The notes beneath the pieces were generated by a model. That model made no database searches and was not told where the DNA came from. It saw only the letters and a list, made by a program, of their open reading frames with translations. 64,000 nt of DNA from the NCBI GenBank assembly GCA_036971475.1, contig JBAIZL010000001.1, forward strand, positions 284,584,425-284,648,424. The letters run 5' to 3'. This DNA comes from Prosapia bicincta (lineage: Eukaryota; Arthropoda; Insecta; Hemiptera; Cercopidae). Shown piece after piece: positions 1-14,854 of the stretch; the first letter of the stretch is position 1, and the number at the start of each line of letters is the position of its first letter. Made by a program: the position numbers and the translations under genes.

Positions 1-3000
1 ATACATAATTATATTAATTACAATTATTTAATAGAACATAACTGAATAGGTCTCTGCTGTCCTTAGTAGGAATTAATTATAGTTTTTTTATAATGTTTGT
101 TATTTACTCGTTGCTTACGTTCTGTATTAACAGAAATTTAAAACGCAACCCAATGTCAAAACGAAAACTATGTTCATTCATAATAGATTGTAATGGTAAA
201 TATAGTTATTTAATTGTATTAATTATTTTCGTTTTCTATTTATCTACTTGGTATTCTGATTCTGTCATATGTATATACATAATTATATTAATTGAAATTA
301 TTTAATAGAACATAACTAAATAGGTCTCTGCTGTCCTAAGTAGGAATTAATTATAGTTTTTTTTTAATGTTTGTTATTTACTCGTTGCTTACGTTCTATA
401 TTAACAGAAATTTAAAACGCAACCCAATGTCAAAACGAAAACTATTTTCATTCATAATAGATTGTAATGGTAAATATAGTTATTTAATTGTATTAATTAT
501 TTTCGTTTTCTATTTATCTACTTGTTATTCTGATTCTGTCATATGTATATACGTAATTATATTAATTGAAATTATTTAATAGAGCATAACCAAATAGGTC
601 TCTGCTGTCCTAAGTAGGAATTAATTATAGTTTTTTTTTAATGTTTGATATTTACTCGTTGCTTACGTTCTGTACTAACAGAAATTTAAAACGCAACCCA
701 ATGTCAAAACGAAAACTATTTTCGTTCATAATAGATTGTAATGGTAAATATAGTTATTTAATTGTATTAATTATTTTCGTTTTCTATTTATCTACTTGGT
801 ATTCTGATTCTGTCATATGTATATACATAATTATATTAATTAAAATTATTTAATAGAACATAACTAAATAGGTCTCTGCTGTCCTAAGTAGGAATTAATT
901 ATAGTTTTTTTTTAATGTTTGTTATTTACTCGTTGCTTACGTTCTATATTAACAGAAATTTAAAACGCAACCCAATGTCAAAACGAAAACTATTTTCATT
1001 CATAATAGATTGTAATGGTAAATATAGTTATTTAATTGTATTAATTATTTTCGTTTTCTATTTATCTACTTGTTATTCTGATTCTGTCATATGTATATAC
1101 GTAATTATATTAATTGAAATTATTTAATAGAGCATAACCAAATAGGTCTCTGCTGTCCTAAGTAGGAATTAATTATAGTTTTTTTTTAATGTTTGATATT
1201 TACTCGTTGCTTACGTTCTGTACTAACAGAAATTTAAAACGCAACCCAATGTCAAAACGAAAACTATTTTCGTTCATAATAGATTGTAATGGTAAATATA
1301 GTTATTTAATTGTATTAATTATTTTCGTTTTCTATTTATCTACTTGGTATTTTGATTCTGTCATATGTATATACATAATTATATTAATTGAAATTATTTA
1401 ATAGAACATAACTGAATAGGTTTCTGCTGTCCTAAGTAGGAATTTATTATAGTTTTTTTTTTAATGTTTGTTAATTACTCGTTGCTTACGTTCTGTATTA
1501 ACAGAAATTTAAAACGCAACCCAATGTCAAACGAAAACTATATTAATTCATAATACATTGTAATGGTCAAAATATAGCTATTTAATTGTTTTAATTATTT
1601 TCGTTTTCTATTTATCTACTTGGTATTCTGATTATGTCATATGTATATACATAATTATATTAATTGAAATTATTTAATAGAACATAACTAAATAGGTCTC
1701 TGCTGTCCTAAGTAGGAATTAATTATAGTTTTTTTTTAATGTTTGTTATTTACTCGTTGCTTACGTTCTGTATTAACAGAAATTTAAAACGCAACCCAAT
1801 GTCAAACGAAAACTATTTTCATTCATAATAGATGGTAATGGTAAATATAGTTATTTAATTGTATTAATTATTTTCGTTTTCTATTTATCTACTTGGTATT
1901 CTGATTCTGTCATATGTATATACATAATTATATTAATTACAATTATTTAATAGAACATAACTGAATATTTCTCTGCTGTCCTAAGTAGGAATTAATTATA
2001 GTTTTTTTTTAATGTTTGTTATTTACTCGTTGCTTACGTTCTGTACTAACAGAAATTTAAAACGCAACCCAATGTCAAACGAAAACTATTTTCATTCATA
2101 ATAGATTGTAATGGTAAATATAGTTATTTAATTGTATTAATTATTTTCGTTTTCTATTTATCTACTTGGTATTCTGATTCTGTCATATGTATATACGTAA
2201 TTATATTAATTGGAATTATTTAATAGAACATAACTGAATAGGTCTCTGCTGTCCTAAGTAGGAATTAATTATAGTTTTTTTTTTTAATGTTTGTTAATTA
2301 CTCGCTGCTTACGTTCTGTATTAACAGAAATTTAAAACGCAACCCAATGTCAAACGAAAACTATATTAATTCATAATACATTGTAATGGTAAATATAGCT
2401 ATTTAATTGTATTAATTATTTTCGTTTTCTATTTATCTACTTGGTATTTTGAATCTGTCATATGTATATACATAATTATATTAATTGAAATTATTTAATA
2501 GAACATAACTGAATAGGTCTCTGCTGTCCTAAGTAGGAATTAATTATAGTTTTTTTTTTAATGTTTGTTAATTACTCGCTGCTTACGTTCTGTATTAACA
2601 GAAATTTAAAACGCAACTCAATGTCAAACGAAAACTATATTAATTCATAATACATTGTAATGGTAAATATAGCTATTTAATTGTATCAATTATTTTCGTT
2701 TTCTATTTATCTATTTGGTATTTTGATTCTGTCATATGTATATACATAATTATATTAATTGGAATTATTTAATAGAGCATAACCAAATAGGTCTCTGGTG
2801 TCCTAAGTAGGAATTAATTATAGTTTTTTTTTAATGTTTGTTATTTACTCGTTGCTTACGTTCTGTATTAACAGAAATTTAAAACGCAACCCAATGTCAA
2901 AACGAAAACTATTTTCATTCATAATAGATTGTAATGGTAAATATAGTTATTTAATTGTATTAATTATTTTCGTTTTCTATTTATCTACTTGGTATTCTGA

Positions 3001-6000
3001 TTATGTCATATGTATATACATAATTATATTATTTGAAATTATTTAATAGAACATAACTAAATAGGTCTCTGCTGTCCTAAGTAGGAATTAATTATAGTTT
3101 TTTTTTAATGTTTGTTATTTACTCGTTGCTTACGTTCTGTATTAACAGAAATTTAAAACGCAACCCAATGTCAAAACGAAAACTATTTTCATTCATAATA
3201 GATTGTAATGGTAAATATAGTTATTTAATTGTATTAATTATTTTCGTTTTCTATTTATCTACTTGGTATTCTGATTCTGTCATATGTATATACATAATTA
3301 TATTAATTACAATTATTTAATAGAACATAACTGAATAGGTCTCTGCTGTCCTAAGTAGGAATTAATTATAGTTTTTTTTTAATGTTTGTTATTTACTCGT
3401 TGCTTACGTTCTGTATTAACAGAAATTTAAAACGCAACCCAATGTCAAAACGAAAACTATTTTCGTTCATAATAGATTGTAATGGTAAATATAGTTATTT
3501 AATTGTATTAATTATTTTCGTTTTCTATTTATCTACTTGGTATTTTGATTCTGTCATATGTATATACATAATTATATTAATTGAAATTATTTAATAGAAC
3601 ATAACTGAATAGGTTTCTGCTGTCCTAAGTAGGAATTTATTATAGTTTTTTTTTTAATGTTTGTTAATTACTCGTTGCTTACGTTCTGTATTAACAGAAA
3701 TTTAAAACGCAACCCAATGTCAAACGAAAACTATATTAATTCATAATACATTGTAATGGTCAAAATATAGCTATTTAATTGTTTTAATTATTTTCGTTTT
3801 CTATTTATCTACTTGGTATTCTGATTATGTCATATGTATATACATAATTATATTAATTGAAATTATTTAATAGAACATAACTAAATAGGTCTCTGCTGTC
3901 CTAAGTAGGAATTAATTATAGTTTTTTTTTAATGTTTGTTATTTACTCGTTGCTTACGTTCTGTATTAACAGAAATTTAAAACGCAACCCAATGTCAAAC
4001 GAAAACTATTTTCATTCATAATAGATGGTAATGGTAAATATAGTTATTTAATTGTATTAATTATTTTCGTTTTCTATTTATCTACTTGGTATTCTGATTC
4101 TGTCATATGTATATACATAATTATATTAATTACAATTATTTAATAGAACATAACTGAATATTTCTCTGCTGTCCTAAGTAGGAATTAATTATAGTTTTTT
4201 TTTAATGTTTGTTATTTACTCGTTGCTTACGTTCTGTACTAACAGAAATTTAAAACGCAACCCAATGTCAAACGAAAACTATTTTCATTCATAATAGATT
4301 GTAATGGTAAATATAGTTATTTAATTGTATTAATTATTTTCGTTTTCTATTTATCTACTTGGTATTCTGATTCTGTCATATGTATATACGTAATTATATT
4401 AATTGGAATTATTTAATAGAACATAACTGAATAGGTCTCTGCTGTCCTAAGTAGGAATTAATTATAGTTTTTTTTTTTAATGTTTGTTAATTACTCGCTG
4501 CTTACGTTCTGTATTAACAGAAATTTAAAACGCAACCCAATGTCAAACGAAAACTATATTAATTCATAATACATTGTAATGGTAAATATAGCTATTTAAT
4601 TGTATTAATTATTTTCGTTTTCTATTTATCTACTTGGTATTTTGAATCTGTCATATGTATATACATAATTATATTAATTGAAATTATTTAATAGAACATA
4701 ACTGAATAGGTCTCTGCTGTCCTAAGTAGGAATTAATTATAGTTTTTTTTTTAATGTTTGTTAATTACTCGCTGCTTACGTTCTGTATTAACAGAAATTT
4801 AAAACGCAACTCAATGTCAAACGAAAACTATATTAATTCATAATACATTGTAATGGTAAATATAGCTATTTAATTGTATCAATTATTTTCGTTTTCTATT
4901 TATCTATTTGGTATTTTGATTCTGTCATATGTATATACATAATTATATTAATTGGAATTATTTAATAGAGCATAACCAAATAGGTCTCTGGTGTCCTAAG
5001 TAGGAATTAATTATAGTTTTTTTTTAATGTTTGTTATTTACTCGTTGCTTACGTTCTGTATTAACAGAAATTTAAAACGCAACCCAATGTCAAAACGAAA
5101 ACTATTTTCATTCATAATAGATTGTAATGGTAAATATAGTTATTTAATTGTATTAATTATTTTCGTTTTCTATTTATCTACTTGGTATTCTGATTATGTC
5201 ATATGTATATACATAATTATATTATTTGAAATTATTTAATAGAACATAACTAAATAGGTCTCTGCTGTCCTAAGTAGGAATTAATTATAGTTTTTTTTTA
5301 ATGTTTGTTATTTACTCGTTGCTTACGTTCTGTATTAACAGAAATTTAAAACGCAACCCAATGTCAAAACGAAAACTATTTTCATTCATAATAGATTGTA
5401 ATGGTAAATATAGTTATTTAATTGTATTAATTATTTTCGTTTTCTATTTATCTACTTGGTATTCTGATTCTGTCATATGTATATACATAATTATATTAAT
5501 TACAATTATTTAATAGAACATAACTGAATAGGTCTCTGCTGTCCTAAGTAGGAATTAATTATAGTTTTTTTTTAATGTTTGTTATTTACTCGTTGCTTAC
5601 GTTCTGTATTAACAGAAATTTAAAACGCAACCCAATGTCAAACGAAAACTATTTTCATTCATAATAGATTGTAATGGTAAATATAGTTATTTAATTGTAT
5701 TAATTATTTTCGTTTTCTATTTATCTACTTGGTATTCTGATTCTGTCATATGTATATACATAATTATATTAATTACAATTATTTAATAGAACATAACTGA
5801 ATATTTCTCTGCAGTCCTAAGTAGGAATTAATTATAGTTTTTTTTTAATGTTTGTTATTTACTCGTTGCTTACGTTCTGTATTAACAGAAATTTAAAACG
5901 CAACCCAATGTCAAACGAAAACTATTTTCATTCATAATAGATTGTAATGGTAAATATAGTTATTTAATTGTATTAATTATTTTCGTTTTCTATTTATCTA

Positions 6001-9000
6001 CTTGGTATTCTGATTCTGTCATATGTATATACATAATTATATTAATTACAATTATTTAATAGAACATAACTGAATATTTCTCTGCTGTCCTAAGTAGGAA
6101 TTAATTATAGTTTTTTTTTAATGTTTGTTATTTACTCGTTGCTTACGTTCTGTATTAACAGAAATTTAAAACGCAACCCAATGTCAAACGAAAACTATTT
6201 TCATTCATAATAGATTGTAATGGTAAATATAGTTATTTAATTGTATTAATTATTTTCGTTTTCTATTTATCTACTTGGTATTCTGATTCTGTCATATGTA
6301 TATACGTAATTATATTAATTGGAATTATTTAATAGAACATAACTGAATAGGTCTCTGCTGTCCTAAGTAGGAATTAATTATAGTTTTTTTTTTAATGTTT
6401 GTTAATTACTCGCTGCTTACGTTCTGTATTAACAGAAATTTAAAACGCAACCCAATGTCAAACGAAAACTATATTAATTCATAATACATTGTAATGGTAA
6501 ATATAGCTATTTAATTGTATTAATTATTTTCGTTTTCTATTTATCTACTTGGTATTTTGAATCTGTCATATGTATATACATAATTATATTAATTGAAATT
6601 ATTTAATAGAACATAACTGAATAGGTCTCTGCTGTCCTAAGTAGGAATTAATTATAGTTTTTTTTTAATGTTTGTTAATTACTCGCTGCTTACGTTCTGT
6701 ATTAACAGAAATTTAAAACGCAACTCAATGTCAAACGAAAACTATATTAATTCATAATACATTGTAATGGTAAATATAGCTATTTAATTGTATCAATTAT
6801 TTTCGTTTTCTATTTATCTATTTGGTATTTTGATTCTGTCATATGTATATACATAATTATATTAATTGGAATTATTTAATAGAGCATAACCAAATAGGTC
6901 TCTGGTGTCCTAAGTAGGAATTAATTATAGTTTTTTTTTAATGTTTGTTATTTACTCGTTGCTTACGTTCTGTATTAACAGAAATTTAAAACGCAACCCA
7001 ATGTCAAAACGAAAACTATTTTCATTCATAATAGATTGTAATGGTAAATATAGTTATTTAATTGTATTAATTATTTTCGTTTTCTATTTATCTACTTGGT
7101 ATTCTGATTATGTCATATGTATATACATAATTATATTATTTGAAATTATTTAATAGAACATAACTAAATAGGTCTCTGCTGTCCTAAGTAGGAATTAATT
7201 ATAGTTTTTTTTTAATGTTTGTTATTTACTCGTTGCTTACGTTCTGTATTAACAGAAATTTAAAACGCAACCCAATGTCAAAACGAAAACTATTTTCATT
7301 CATAATAGATTGTAATGGTAAATATAGTTATTTAATTGTATTAATTATTTTCGTTTTCTATTTATCTACTTGGTATTCTGATTCTGTCATATGTATATAC
7401 ATAATTATATTAATTACAATTATTTAATAGAACATAACTGAATAGGTCTCTGCTGTCCTAAGTAGGAATTAATTATAGTTTTTTTTTAATGTTTGTTATT
7501 TACTCGTTGCTTACGTTCTGTATTAACAGAAATTTAAAACGCAACCCAATGTCAAACGAAAACTATTTTCATTCATAATAGATTGTAATGGTAAATATAG
7601 TTATTTAATTGTATTAATTATTTTCGTTTTCTATTTATCTACTTGGTATTCTGATTCTGTCATATGTATATACGTAATTATATTAATTGGAATTATTTAA
7701 TAGAACATAACTGAATAGGTCTCTGCTGTCCTAAGTAGGAATTAATTATAGTTTTTTTTTTAATGTTTGTTAATTACTCGCTGCTTACGTTCTGTATTAA
7801 CAGAAATTTAAAACGCAACCCAATGTCAAACGAAAACTATATTAATTCATAATACATTGTAATGGTCAAAATATAGCTATTTAATTGTATTAATTATTTT
7901 CGTTTTCTATTTATCTACTTGGTATTCTAAATTTGTCATATGTATATACATAATTATATTAATTGAAATTATTTAATAGAACATAACTAAATAGTTCTCT
8001 GCTGTCCTAAGTAGGAATTAATTATAGTTTTTTTTTAATGTTTGTTATTTACTCGTTGCTTACGTTCTGTATTAACAGAAATGTAAAACGCAACCCAATG
8101 TCAAAACGAAAACTATATTAATTCATAATACATTGTAATGGTAAATATAGCTATTTAATTGTATTAATTATTTTCGTTTTCTATTTATCTACTTGGTATT
8201 TTGAATCTGTCATATGTATATACATAATTATATTAATTGAAATTATTTAATAGAACATAACTGAATAGGTCTCTGCTGTCCTAAGTAGGAATTAATTATA
8301 GTTTTTTTTTAATGTTTGTTATTTACTCGTTGCTTACGTTCTGTATTAACAGAAATGTAAAACGCAACCCAATGTCAAAACGAAAACTATATTAATTCAT
8401 AATACATTGTAATGGTAAATATAGCTATTTAATTGTATTAATTATTTTCGTTTTCTATTTATCTACTTGGTATTTTGAATCTGTCATATGTATATACATA
8501 ATTATATTAATTGAAATTATTTAATAGAACATAACTAAATAGGTCTCTGCTGTCCTAAGTAGGAATTATTTTAGTTTTTTTTTAATGTTTGTTAATTACT
8601 CGCCGCTTACGTTCTGTATTAACAGAAATTTAAAACGCAACCCAATGTCAAACGAAAACTATATTAATTCATAATACATTGTAATGGTAAATATAGCTAT
8701 TTAATTGTATTAATTATTTTGTTTTCTATTTATCTACTTGGTATTTTGAATCTGTCATATGTATATACATAATTATATTAATTGAAATTAGTTAATAGAA
8801 CATAACTGAATAGGTCTCTGCTGTCCTAAGTAGGAATTAATTATAGTTTTTTTTTTTAATGTTTGTTAATTACTCGCTGCTTACGTTCTGTATTAACAGA
8901 AATTTAAAACGCAACCCAATGTCAAACGAAAACTATTTTCATTCATAATAGATTGTAATGGTAAATATAGTTATTCAATTGTATTAATTATTTTCGTTTT

Positions 9001-10624
9001 CTATTTATCTACTTGGTATTCTGATTCTGTCATATGTATATACATAATTATATTAATTGGAATTATTTAATAGAACATAACTGAATAGGTCTCTGCTGTC
9101 CTAAGTAGGAATTAATAATAGTTTTTTTTTAATGTTTGTTAATTACTCGTTGCTTACGTTCTGTATTAACAGAAATTTAAAACGCAACCCAATGTCAAAA
9201 CGAAAACTATTTTCATTCATAATAGATTGTAATGGTAAATATAGTTATTTAATTGTATTAATTATTTTCGTTTTCTATTTATCTACTTGGTATTCTGATT
9301 CTGTCATATGTATATACTTAATTATATTAATTACAATTATTTAATAGAACATAACTGAATAGGTCTCTGCTGTCCTAAGTAGGAATTAATTATAGTTTTT
9401 TTTTAAATGTTTGTTAATTACTCGCTGCTTACGTTCTGTTTTAACAGAAATTTAAAACGCAACCCAATGTCAAACGAAAACTATTTTCATTCATAATAGA
9501 TTGTAATGGTAAATATAGTTATTTAATTGTATTAATTATTTTCGTTTTCTATTTATCTACTTGGTATTCTGATTCTGTCATATGTATATACGTAATTATA
9601 TTAATTGGAATTATTTAATAGAACATAACTGAATAGGTCTCTGCTGTCCTAAGTAGGAATTAATTATAGTTTTGTTTTTAATGTTTGTTAATTACTCGCT
9701 GCTTACGTTCTGTATTAACAGAAATTTAAAACGCAACCCAATGTCAAACGAAAACTATTTTCATTCATAATAGATTGTAATGGTAAATATAGTTATTTAA
9801 TTGTATTAATTATTTTCGTTTTCTATTTATCTACTTGGTATTCTGATTCTGTCATATGTATATACGTAATTATATTAATTGGAATTTTTTAATAGAACAT
9901 AACTGAATAGGTCTCTGCTGTCCTAAGTAGGAATTAATTATAGTTTTTTTTTAATGTTTGTTAATTACTCGTTGCTTACGTTCTGTATTAACAGAAATTT
10001 AAAACGCAACCCAATGTCAAAACGAAAACTATTTTCATTCATAATAGATTGTAATGGTAAATATAGTTATTTAATTGTATTAATTATTTTCGTTTTCTAT
10101 TTATCTACTTGGTATTCTGATTCTGTCATATGTATATACTTAATTATATTAATTACAATTATTTAATAGAACATAACTGAATAGGTCTCTGCTGTCCTAA
10201 GTAGGAATTAATTATAGTTTTTTTTTTTAATGTTTGTTAATTACTCGCTGCTTACGTTCTGTATTAACAGAAATTTAAAACGCAACCCAATGTCAAACGA
10301 AAACTATTTTCATTCATAATAGATTGTAATGGTAAATATAGTTATTTAATTGTATTAATTATTTTCGTTTTCTATTTATCTACTTGGTATTCTGATTCTG
10401 TCATATGTATATACATAATTATATTAATTGGAATTATTTAATAGAACATAACTGAATAGGTCTCTGCTGTCCTAAGTAGGAATTAATTATAGTTTTTTTT
10501 TAATGTTTGTTAATTACTCGCTGCTTACGTTCTGTATTAACAGAAATTTAAAACGCAACCCAATGTCAAACGAAAACTATATTAATTCATAATACATTGT
10601 AATGGTAAATATAGCTATTTAATA
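1..10624. repeat. 274-bp satellite DNA array (about 39 monomers)
   Basis: Tandem AT-rich monomers recur every 274 bp: the motif at 93 returns at 367, 641, 915 and 1189. Monomers carry a T8-T10 run, the phrase ctaagtaggaattaatta and a cgcaaccca block. Two subclasses alternate, one with ttttcattcataatagattg and one with atattaattcataatacatt. A one-base indel (caaaacg or caaacg) opens or closes a 70-codon frame. Monomers are grouped in higher-order repeats: a dimer period of 548 bp near the left end, an octamer of about 2193 bp copied from about 1189-3381 to 3382-5574, and a trimer period of 822 bp (9132 and 9954). The array runs off the left edge and stops inside a monomer near 10624. No coding role is supported. 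Confidence 0.97.
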
Positions 10625-11133
10625 GATTAACTTCTTAAGCATACAGTTACTGATAAAGTTCATTAACTAGGACGTTTTCAATAAAAGTTTAAATTGTACA
10701 AATGCGATAAAACTCATAACCTTGTCAGGATTATACAGGATTATAATCTGATCTATAGTTATTGTAAAATATTCAGTCCTTTCTCTTGTGTATACTGCAT
10801 TTTAATTTCCTTGAACTTTCCTACTACGACTCTGCCTAATTTGTCCCTCTACGATTTGTTAGCCCTTAACCATAGTTTACTTAAAGATTTTTAAATGTAC
10901 CTCCTAATTTATTATCTGAAATATAGTTTTCTCTTATAAATAAATTCTTATAATCATCACAAAGTCATTGTATTTAAAGTGATTAAGCTCACAGCATAAC
11001 ATCCTCGAAAAATAGAGTTAACCAAAAATTATTTAATCATCGTAAAAGAAACTGCTACTAAATTTGTAACAATACATCACAAAACCCTATTTTACAACCC
11101 AATTATAACTTCAAAACACCTTGAAAACTGTTA
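10625..11133. other. AT-rich spacer, nothing recognised
   Basis: Sequence between the satellite edge and the next mobile element. It holds only short open frames without a recognisable domain. Confidence 0.6.
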
Positions 11134-11412
11134 CAGTAGAGTCTCGATAATTCGAGGAAGATGGGACAGAGACTCCCTCGGATCACCGAAAACTCGGATT
11201 ACAAGGAAATTCGTTCCTGTATATTAGAAAAATAAGAGTTTTATTGAACTTTAATACTATAAGTAATTAAGAATGCTTTAAGTAAGTTTATGGAATTCTG
11301 TATGAACATTTCTTGGAAACCCGATTCATCATTTTTTTCAAATAAATAAAATAGCCTCTTATTTAACGGAAACTAGAAATATCGGGACTCGAAATTTTTC
11401 GAGACTCAACTG
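11134..11412. mobile_element. Non-autonomous Tigger/pogo-like TIR element
   Basis: A 279-bp segment begins CAGTAGAGTCTCGATAATTC and ends with the inverse of CAGTTGAGTCTCGAAAAATT, giving imperfect terminal inverted repeats of about 25 bp. A TA dinucleotide lies directly left of the first TIR; the right TA appears mutated to CA. The subterminal phrases (ctcggatcacc, aactcggattac) resemble those of Tigger-type mariner-superfamily elements. There is no transposase reading frame, so it would be a MITE-like copy. Family naming rests on the TIR style only. Confidence 0.6.
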
Positions 11413-11429
11413 CAATAACAAAAATAATT

Positions 11430-12250
<821 letters not shown>

Positions 12251-13260
12251 GTGCTATTTTGCAGATTCTGAGTCATTCACTATACAACAAAGTTTCACGA
12301 GTCTATATGCTACTTCATTTAATCTACCTATGAACAGTAAATTAAATTTAAAATGTAAAGTATAATTTAGACAAGACCGTTTATAACAAAACATAAAAGT
12401 AAACATAAGTCATTAATAATAAATTAAAAATGATTCTTAAACGCATCTCGACAATGAATAATTAGTTTTGGAGACAGGTAGTTTAATGTGAGGAGCAGGT
12501 TGTCAGAGAAGAGGGTAACACGGATGTCAGGTCATATTACGGTAGTGACTTGACCTTATGCAAGTGATATATCACTTTGAGCCACAAGTATAATTTACGG
12601 AATGAAGTCAAGTTGATTTCAATGATTTATCGCTGTAAGTAGCTTAGGCGGACTCCGGCTTGTGAAACGAAGATTTCCAGTTCTGTTTTGATGAAGAATT
12701 TCCAAGTGTTTTCTGTTGCAAATAATTAGGAAAGATTAAAAAGCGTTTCAATTAAAATTCACTATTTTATATGATTAAAGTTTGTACACGTTGCACTTAC
12801 AATTCTGTTTAAAAATTGAATCCATAAAAACTTTCAAACGTAACACAATATTTCTGCTGCTACTAAATATGGTAGCATTATTACGTTACTCTGTACAAAA
12901 ACGTTAATTTATATTTCACTAAACTTGGATTGAAATGAACACTGAAATACCTCATCATAAGTAACTGTTAATTTGGTAAAACAATTTGTGGAAGATGATT
13001 ACTTAGACTAAGAAAAATATGGTATATTTAATAATTATTGTTGTCATCACTGTTTTTATTAGATCTTCTCGTTGCTTATTCTAATACACTAGAGGTAAAT
13101 TTAGTCATTTATATACTGACTGTATTACTTGAGATATATTTCTGAGTAACGTTCATATACAACGGCCTATGTAACAAAAAAGTAATATTTTGAAATGAGT
13201 TATATCAGAAAAGTTAAAAATTTAAAGTAATTGAAATAAATATATTTGAAATAAGAAAAA

Positions 13261-13268
<8 letters not shown>
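12251..13268. other. Non-coding stretch, nothing recognised
   Basis: AT-rich unique-looking sequence. I see no long frame, RNA gene or element end in it. A short A-run precedes the (TA)n at its right edge. Confidence 0.5.

Positions 13269-13307
<39 letters not shown>
13269..13307. repeat. (TA)n microsatellite
   Basis: About 19 TA units directly left of the 230-bp palindrome. Confidence 0.95.
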
Positions 13308-13309
<2 letters not shown>

Positions 13310-13311
<2 letters not shown>

Positions 13312-13540
13312 TATTATTATTAATTGTAAACCATTTTTTTACCACTAAATGCAATAATTTTACCTTAGGTGATGAGGCACTTTTCGGTCAATAGAACATT
13401 GTCGAATCACTGAATTAACTATTTGAAAATTAATTCAGTGATGCGACAATGTTCAAGTGACCGAAAGGTGCCTCATCACATAAGGTAAAATTATTGCACT
13501 TAGTAGTGGAAAAATTTGTTTACAATTATTAATAATAACC
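13310..13540. mobile_element. Foldback palindrome between (TA)n tracts
   Basis: Arms of about 110 bp (13310-13418 and 13430-13540) are near-perfect inverse copies around an 11-nt loop. Matching blocks are cactgaattaa/ttaattcagtg, ggtgatgaggcac/gtgcctcatcac and gttattattatta/taataataac. It has no coding capacity. By position between (TA)n tracts it resembles the PLE-end dimers in this window, and a TGATGAGGC / CGAAAGG pairing is present, but I cannot assign a hammerhead core. It could also be a MITE. Confidence 0.75.
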
Positions 13541-13587
13541 TCATATAGTCAGTGCAGTGGAAAAATAATGGACAACGTGAAATATCA

Positions 13588-13589
<2 letters not shown>

Positions 13590-13647
<58 letters not shown>
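13590..13647. repeat. (TA)n microsatellite
   Basis: About 29 TA units, to the right of the foldback palindrome. Confidence 0.95.
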
Positions 13648-13650
<3 letters not shown>

Positions 13651-13748
13651 CAATATAGTGATACGTTTTCTTGTAATATAGTTAATGAAAAAGAATTTCA
13701 AACTCAAGAAGAATAGTTTAAATTTATATATACAAAACAAAAACAAAA

Positions 13749-13865
13749 ATATATATATATATATTTAATGTATGTATGTATCATATAGTCTAGTGTAAAT
13801 AATAAATAAATTCATGATATTATACAACTTTATATATATTATATATATACACACAAATATGTATA

Positions 13866-13927
<62 letters not shown>

Positions 13928-14038
13928 TATTTAATACACGAATATTTAAACAACAAGGACCTTTCTTACTGATATAGTTTCATGTTGTTAGAAGGAGTGT
14001 GTTGAATAAATAAATATTTATCAAGAAAATTTTAATCT

Positions 14039-14079
<41 letters not shown>
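13749..14079. repeat. Series of (TA)n tracts
   Basis: TA runs lie at 13749-13764, 13869-13919 and 14043-14079, with about 100 bp of unassigned AT-rich sequence between them. Confidence 0.85.
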
Positions 14080-14081
<2 letters not shown>

Positions 14082-14145
14082 ATAAATTAAAACATTTTAA
14101 AAACAAGAATACTTTTAATGCTTATATTATTCTTCTATCACCATA

Positions 14146-14149
<4 letters not shown>

Positions 14150-14218
<69 letters not shown>
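14150..14218. repeat. (TA)n microsatellite at PLE edge
   Basis: About 34 TA units, abutting the first PLE codons at 14220. Confidence 0.95.
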
Positions 14219-14219
<1 letters not shown>

Positions 14220-14702
14220 CACCAGGACGAGAAAGAGACTGAGAAAACTGGTACTGTTTTCCTGCCTTTTATTAAAGGAACCACTGATAAGATTGGCAGA
14301 CCCTTTAGAAGACATGGTATACGTTCCGTTTACAAACCTTACATCACCATCGACAACGTTATTGGTATCGCCAAAGATAAGATCTTCTTGGAAAACCATG
14401 GCGTTTACAGCGTTTTTTGTGGGTTTGTAAGAAATCGTACATTGGCTAAACGAACAGACGTATCTCAGCTAGGAGCACAAACTGGGCCTTAAAAACAAGC
14501 AGAAAACGTCGGCTCTGTACAGGCACCACTGCGATACAGGGCATGCCATTGATTTGCAATCTTGACGACAGATTGCTCAAATGGAAAACTACAGGACTAG
14601 AATTATTCGTGAGGCTATCGAAATAGAGAAGCAAGGAAGTCTTAATAAACGCAATGATACTTTGAATTTGCCCGCAGTGTGAAAGTGTGTCATCGATAGA
14701 TT
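14220..14702 (+). pseudogene. Penelope-like element (family A), GIY-YIG end, decayed
   Basis: The plus strand encodes the C-terminal third of a PLE protein in pieces. The first frame gives the connector TVFLPFIKGTTDKIGRP and ends with HGVYSVFCG, the start of a GIY-YIG nuclease. A second frame supplies CKKSYIG, and a third gives EHKLGLKNKQKTSALYRHHC, then DTGHAID and TRIIREAIEIEKQ, where the Glu of the nuclease core is expected. At least two frameshifts and several stops make it non-functional. In PLEs the GIY-YIG domain nicks target DNA for target-primed reverse transcription. The reverse transcriptase is absent: the copy starts at the (TA)n edge, so it is 5'-truncated. Residue spacing fits the Penelope type better than the AT-rich copies elsewhere in this window. 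The terminal region with promoter-like motifs follows directly. Confidence 0.85.
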
Positions 14703-14769
14703 TTATCGGCAGAAAGGAGAACAAAGGCAAAGGAATGTGAGTATTTGTTTGGCTCAGGTGTGTGTGGAT

Positions 14770-14824
14770 TGACGTCAATGTGTGTTTTGACGTCAATGGG
14801 CGTGGCTTCATTCCTCTATATATA
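14770..14824 (+). promoter_or_regulatory. Putative PLE promoter: two CRE sites, GC box, TATA box
   Basis: Two TGACGTCA palindromes (14770-14777 and 14788-14795) are followed by GGGCGTGG (14798-14805) and TATATATA (14817-14824). The spacing is that of a compact RNA polymerase II promoter, with a start expected near 14848-14856 in the ctcttcactcgctcttcaac segment. It lies 3' of the GIY-YIG gene, where PLE terminal (pseudo-LTR) copies can drive a downstream tandem copy. Motifs are seen; function is inferred. Confidence 0.55.
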
Positions 14825-14854
14825 GGAGCAGAGTTATCTGCGCTCTTCACTCGC

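Noticed and set aside
93..10166. Recurrent 70-codon frames in the satellite
   Set aside because: They exist only in monomers with caaaacg; equal numbers of monomers have caaacg and close the frame. The peptides reflect AT-rich tandem sequence and no coding selection is visible.
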